A DNA stretch of 64,000 nt, from contig NW_004797316.1 of NCBI RefSeq assembly GCF_000002075.1, positions 190,201 through 254,200 of the forward strand, read 5' to 3'. The notes beneath the pieces were generated by a model, which worked only from the letters and a program-made list of their open reading frames with translations, searched no databases and was not told the DNA's origin. This DNA comes from Aplysia californica (taxonomy: Eukaryota > Mollusca > Gastropoda > Aplysiida > Aplysiidae). Positions 59,490 through 64,000 of the stretch are shown piece after piece (position 1 is the first letter of the stretch; each line of letters starts with the position of its first letter). The position numbers were made by a program, and so were the translations under genes.

Positions 59490-59785
59490 GGGCTCTCGTG
59501 ACCTAGAGGTTAAGGTGTTCGCTTCTCATTCAAAGGTCCCAGGTTCGAATCCAGGTAGCGACGGGCAATCTTTCTATCTAAAGTTGTCTCCTTTCACCTC
59601 CTTTCCTGCTCTCTAGCCATATTCTGTCGTCTGCTTTTGTTTCCACTTCCTTTGCCCCCTCCTCGGGGCACCCGACTCTATCTGCAGCCTTTCCACTGCT
59701 TCTCCTTGACTCCTTCTTACTACTGTCTTTCAGCCACACAGCATAGCCTTCTCGGGCGAAAAATCTTGGAGGTCCAGTGTGCAAG
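59490..59785 (+). repeat. tRNA-derived SINE, head and 5' body
   Basis: A tRNA-like head (ACCTAGAGGTTAAGG, AGGTTCGAATCC) followed by the family body up to GGTCCAGTGTGCAAGTT. There it abuts the 3' tail of an inverted full-length copy. Confidence 0.85.
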
Positions 59786-60289
59786 TTACGGCGCTCGCAA
59801 CTGCATAGGGTCATATGAGCGCGCGGGACACACCTAATATTTTCAGTTGGTAGGAAATTTTGAATTTTGCCCAGGTGGCGGCCGAAGCCCACTCTTATCG
59901 ATTTTAGACCACCAAGGGATCTTTAACGTGCGCAACTTGCACACGGGCCCTCCGAGATTTTTCGCCCTTGTCCGAGAAGGCTAGGTGTAGATCTTTCCTA
60001 CCAGAAGATCAGGTGTGTGGCTGAAAGACAGCAGTAAGAAGAAGCGAAGGGGTAGCAGTAGAAAGGCTGCAGAAAGAATCAGGAGCCCAGAGGAAGGGGC
60101 AAAGGAGGTGATGGGGTGGGGACAGAAAGAGGAGACGAAAGCAGACGACAGAACATTGCTAGAGAGCAGGAAATGAGGTGAAAGGAGACAAATTTAGAGA
60201 AGAACATTTTTCGGTCGCTACCCGGATTCGAACCCGGGACCTTTTGAATGAGAGGCCAACACCTTAACCTCTAGGCCACGAGAGACCCC
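59786..60289 (-). repeat. tRNA-derived SINE, full length (504 bp)
   Basis: Minus strand. Head with an A-box (GTGGCCTAGAGG) and a B-box (GGTTCGAATCC), then a body of about 400 bp, ending in the stem-loop tail GGCGCTC...GAGCGCC-like (plus-strand ACGGCGCTCGCAACTGC). It is the best copy of the family also seen at 7015 and 23470. The head is not a functional tRNA gene: it continues straight into SINE body and has no clear tRNA 3' half. Confidence 0.88.
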
Positions 60290-60309
60290 ATATATTTGTC
60301 TAAATTCAG

Positions 60310-60445
60310 AAATGAATAAATCCAGAATCGGGCTCCGTCATGGGGACCTATCTATCTTTTTGCAGGTCCATGCCAACTCTCAACTCTGCAGCTGTCGTAG
60401 TTTTATGGAAAAAGTGACACATGTGTTTCTAAGTTGCCAAATATA
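60310..60445 (+). mobile_element. LINE C-terminal zinc-knuckle fragment
   Basis: The plus strand reads RLRHGDLSIFLQVH then CSCRSFMEKVTHVFLSC, the C-x-C...H...C knuckle that ends many LINE ORF2 proteins. Too short to place in a clade. Confidence 0.5.
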
Positions 60446-61763
60446 TAATAGATATACAATATAAATGTGTATATGTATTTCGATGCACCTATTTATAATT
60501 CGTATTTTACTAGATTTGTGGAATAGGAACGAATTAGATCTTTAAAAATTTTAAAATAACGATATGATAATCGTCTTTGATATGTGTAGCTCTAGTAAAA
60601 AGACTGGGCCCCAAATGTAAGGAAGATGACGTTAATTTTCATTAACACCCTCCGCCCATCCCCCTCCCCCATCCACACACACATACTTGTTCGCTCCTCA
60701 CAACTAGAGCGAAAACTACCGCCTCTCCCACCGGAACACTCTCCATGCTGACTCCCCCCTCTCTCTCCCCCCCCCTCTCTCTCTCCTTCGCTACCTGCAT
60801 CAATACCGTGTCATGGTTAGACCCCTAATAGCTGCAAGTGAAAGACATGAGTTCGATTCCCACGGGGAAAGGGGGGGGGGGGGTCTGTTCTATCAAGTAT
60901 CTTCTCCTTCCGGATAGAATACTGTTTCCCACTCAGTTCGGGTTGGTTGTAACAGGCAGGGTCGAAGCAGTCAGCCTATACATTTCGATAAATTAATGTC
61001 GATTCGGTCGCAACACCTTGCGTACACTGCAGAAATCCCTATTAAATGTGGTTTGACACAATAATTTTATTGAGGGTGGTCAGATTTTTCTTTGCGGATT
61101 AGCAAAAACTGCCAATTTTAACGCCGTTTGATTACGTCCTCCAAAATCATTTAGAGTCACGATGGGGTTCATTTGATGAAAACTGCGCCAAGTAGCCAAT
61201 CAGAAGGCTATCGAGTGTTATATTATTATTATGACACAACGGGGTCAGATCCTTTTAATTGCGGGCGGAATGCGATAGAAGGTCCTTATGGACTTCGTGG
61301 CCAAAATAAAGAAAAGTAGTGGCGAGTTGTTGTATTTGATGGTGTACATTGGTCAATGCCATCTCCCAACCCGATCATCCAGATCAGGTTTTTAAAAATG
61401 GTCAACAGACATTCGTTCTAAACTATTTACCCCTAATCCTTATCCTTCTACCCCTCTTTTTTCTGGATGAGGAAACAAGTTAATGTAGGCCTATCTTCCC
61501 TTCGTCATTTCTGTCTGTCGACTCAGAAGAGTCTTTCTAAATTTTCTTTTAAGCAATTTGTGATCTCGATGTGTTTCTCTTAACTTGAGCTGCAAAAATT
61601 CACCAACACCGATACTCATTTTTTTTTCCTTCAAAGATTTATAAACAATATTCACTGTCAGTGACGCATTTGCCTCGTGGCTCTGAGACATAAGCTTATC
61701 ATGCCATGTCTGTCCCCGAAGGATAGAGACAATGACTTTTTGTCCCCCCCCCCCTCCCCCCCT
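60446..61763. other. Non-coding stretch with C/G runs
   Basis: C- and CT-rich tract at 60750-60790 and a G run at 60871-60883. At 60850-60866 GAGTTCGATTCCCACGG looks like a lone B-box. The stretch runs into a C-run at the assembly gap. Confidence 0.4.
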
Positions 61764-62384
61764 NNNNNNNNNNNNNNNNNNNNNNNNNNNNNNNNNNNNN
61801 NNNNNNNNNNNNNNNNNNNNNNNNNNNNNNNNNNNNNNNNNNNNNNNNNNNNNNNNNNNNNNNNNNNNNNNNNNNNNNNNNNNNNNNNNNNNNNNNNNNN
61901 NNNNNNNNNNNNNNNNNNNNNNNNNNNNNNNNNNNNNNNNNNNNNNNNNNNNNNNNNNNNNNNNNNNNNNNNNNNNNNNNNNNNNNNNNNNNNNNNNNNN
62001 NNNNNNNNNNNNNNNNNNNNNNNNNNNNNNNNNNNNNNNNNNNNNNNNNNNNNNNNNNNNNNNNNNNNNNNNNNNNNNNNNNNNNNNNNNNNNNNNNNNN
62101 NNNNNNNNNNNNNNNNNNNNNNNNNNNNNNNNNNNNNNNNNNNNNNNNNNNNNNNNNNNNNNNNNNNNNNNNNNNNNNNNNNNNNNNNNNNNNNNNNNNN
62201 NNNNNNNNNNNNNNNNNNNNNNNNNNNNNNNNNNNNNNNNNNNNNNNNNNNNNNNNNNNNNNNNNNNNNNNNNNNNNNNNNNNNNNNNNNNNNNNNNNNN
62301 NNNNNNNNNNNNNNNNNNNNNNNNNNNNNNNNNNNNNNNNNNNNNNNNNNNNNNNNNNNNNNNNNNNNNNNNNNNNNNNNNNNN
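61764..62384. other. Assembly gap (621 N)
   Basis: Bases unknown. It is bordered by a C/CT-rich run at the left and a purine-rich run at the right, suggesting low-complexity sequence stopped the assembly. Confidence 0.99.
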
Positions 62385-63489
62385 GGAAAAAGGAGGAAAA
62401 AAAGAGAAGAAAACGGAACAAAAATAGAGATAAAACAGAAAACGCATCCCCTGAATACCCCCCCTCCCCCCAAAAAAAGCCTAAAAGAGCAAAACAAATA
62501 CCCTCACTCCCCCAACCCACCCAAAATTAAAATAAATAAATCAATAAATAAAGAACCAGGCTTGTTCGCCAAAAGCATGTTATATACAGCAACAGCCCAC
62601 GGGACACAGCGAAACACATGCGTAGATTCAACAACATGGTTTTTTCAATTTTGTCCAAACGAGACAACAATCCTGCTTCAGGTACTGCACTAGATCTAGG
62701 ACCAACTTAAAAATATTACACTATAATAATTGTTGCGAAGTCTAAAACTTGCGAGGCTGTCTTCCCCAGTCACAATGACAGACGTCAAATATGGACTGTG
62801 GCTACAATGTTTGCGACCAGCAATAATGTAAATCTTCCTCAAGCCAACATGTTCCACCATTGCAGCTACAACTCTCTACGAGTTGTGGCTTTTGCAAGTC
62901 AAAACACAGCTGTGTGCCTGGTCGAGTAGCCAGCGTGTTCTTTCATCTTGGTTGGAAAAGTTTCACAAAGAAATGTCTGTTGATACATGAGAAGCAAACA
63001 CACCTCTAAATACTGGTACTTCTACGACCCGCTCGAATGTCATGACATCAAATACACAGTTCTATATTGGATCTAATGGACGCTGCAAGCCTTGGTGTTT
63101 GTTTGACAAAACAACCTCACGCTAAAACAAAACGATTTGAAAGTTTCGCGTTCGTAAAATTGACCCTTCATCCAATGGGACACTGCCAGCACACGTGACA
63201 AACAAGAAGGCTTAGTAAATGCCAAGAGAGTAGTAACTTTAATTGTTTATTTGTTTGTTGAAGGAAAAACCTTTTAAAGGATTACGAAAGTATGAGTTTA
63301 AAGATCAGACTATCTTCCCTGGGCACATCAAAGCCAAATAATACTTAATACATGTAGGCCTACTTAAATTGTGACCTTTGTTTTTTTAGTACAGTACAGA
63401 GGATCTGCCTGAGGTAGTAATATCATTTACACTTCCTGTCTGAGTCGGAACCCGAATGACGACAAAAATGGGCTCATAGGTTTGGAACT
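62385..63489. other. Non-coding stretch
   Basis: Begins with purine- and C-rich low-complexity sequence. No exon or repeat boundary recognised after that. Confidence 0.4.
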
Positions 63490-64000
63490 TTCATCCACCT
63501 ACATATATGGTTTCGCTCTTTGGCTACATCATAAGAACACTATCCCAACACCTAGACAAAAGAGCATGCAACAAAGAAACAATTATCAAGCAAAGGCAGT
63601 CCCAACCTAGCGGCATTGTACAACTACATGGCACAGGCGGAGGCTCTTATACAGGCAGCAAACATCATCAGAGATGTAGTAGACCCCCAAAGCTAACAGT
63701 ATTCCTGACAGGGGCCATGTGAGTACAGCACGCAATCAATGCCGACAAACACCCAAGGCTGAGAGAAGTGATGGCGGGCACCCCATGCCGTGACATCATG
63801 CTGCAGTGGATCCCATCGCACCGTGGTGTTTCAGGAAACGAACAGGCGGGCAGAGTGGCAAAAAATAGGTGCCCAAAAAAGAAAAACAAGACAACAATAT
63901 CAACTTCACAGAAATGAAAACTCCTATAAATACACCATTTAAAACACCACATACACCAGATAACTGCCATGAGCTGTTCCACCAAGAGCAAGTGATTATC
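63490..64000 (+). mobile_element. Retroelement RNase H fragment (LINE type likely)
   Basis: Plus-strand frames carry QAANIIRDVVD, LTVFLTGAM, INADKHPRLREVM and IMLQWIPSHRGVSGNEQAG, the order of the last RNase H blocks. The reading is broken in several places and continues past the window edge. It differs from the other two RNase H segments here. Confidence 0.65.

Noticed and set aside
59490-59575. tRNA gene (also 60222-60289 and 44441-44515)
   Set aside because: A and B boxes are present, but each continues into a SINE body that recurs elsewhere; these are retroposon heads.
60830-60880. Possible tRNA or SINE head with GAGTTCGATTCCC
   Set aside because: Only a B-box-like word; no A-box at the right distance and no SINE body.
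61491-62693. Frames of 230-340 codons on both strands
   Set aside because: They run through 621 unknown bases; the flanks have no coding character.

Overview
This is animal nuclear DNA: it has GT-AG introns, two multi-exon host genes, LINEs, SINEs and many small DNA transposons, AT-rich spacers, and long GT, GA and CT microsatellites. Host proteins of metazoan type, the repeat families and the frequent ACATGTA and AGATCTAG words suggest a marine invertebrate, most likely a gastropod mollusc. The species call is inference.

Layout. (1) 1-4300 is repeat-rich: a SINE- or LINE-tail copy, then a Tc1 transposase relic split by the RNase H end of a LINE. (2) 5489-18218 (+) carries seven exons of mu-crystallin/ketimine reductase (CRYM). 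The exon or exons for about the first 60 residues were not found. Its introns hold several non-autonomous DNA transposons, including a 930-bp TTAA element whose empty site survives in a tandem paralogue and a Mutator-like element with a perfect 10-bp target duplication. (3) 18219-35334 has no host exon that I can see. It holds a MITE, a decayed piggyBac relic, SINEs, a GC-rich inverted-repeat element and AT-rich sequence, part of which may be the 3' UTR of the next gene. (4) 35335-43354 (-) is a six-exon sorting nexin 16 (SNX16) gene of 486 codons, with a PX domain, a coiled coil and a long acidic N-terminal extension. Its introns hold nested MITEs, and two near-identical TATA-containing repeats flank it as 11-kb-spaced direct repeats. 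(5) 43800-54010 is an accessory island: a repeat copy with a SINE inside it, an 850-bp foldback built from tandem units with a GACCCCGGGGTC core, and a LINE (endonuclease remnant, RT, RNase H) enclosed by copies of a 43-bp hairpin repeat. (6) 54010-64000 is non-coding and repeat-rich: an L2/Rex-like LINE, an inverted SINE pair, LINE C-terminal scraps, a 621-bp assembly gap and another RNase H fragment.

The two host genes have no known functional link. CRYM is a cytosolic NADPH enzyme and SNX16 an endosomal PI3P-binding protein, and they point toward each other (+ and -). Most of the structure worth following up lies in the repeats: the foldback, the hairpin repeat that encloses a LINE, and a 3' stem-loop tail shared by two retroposon families.
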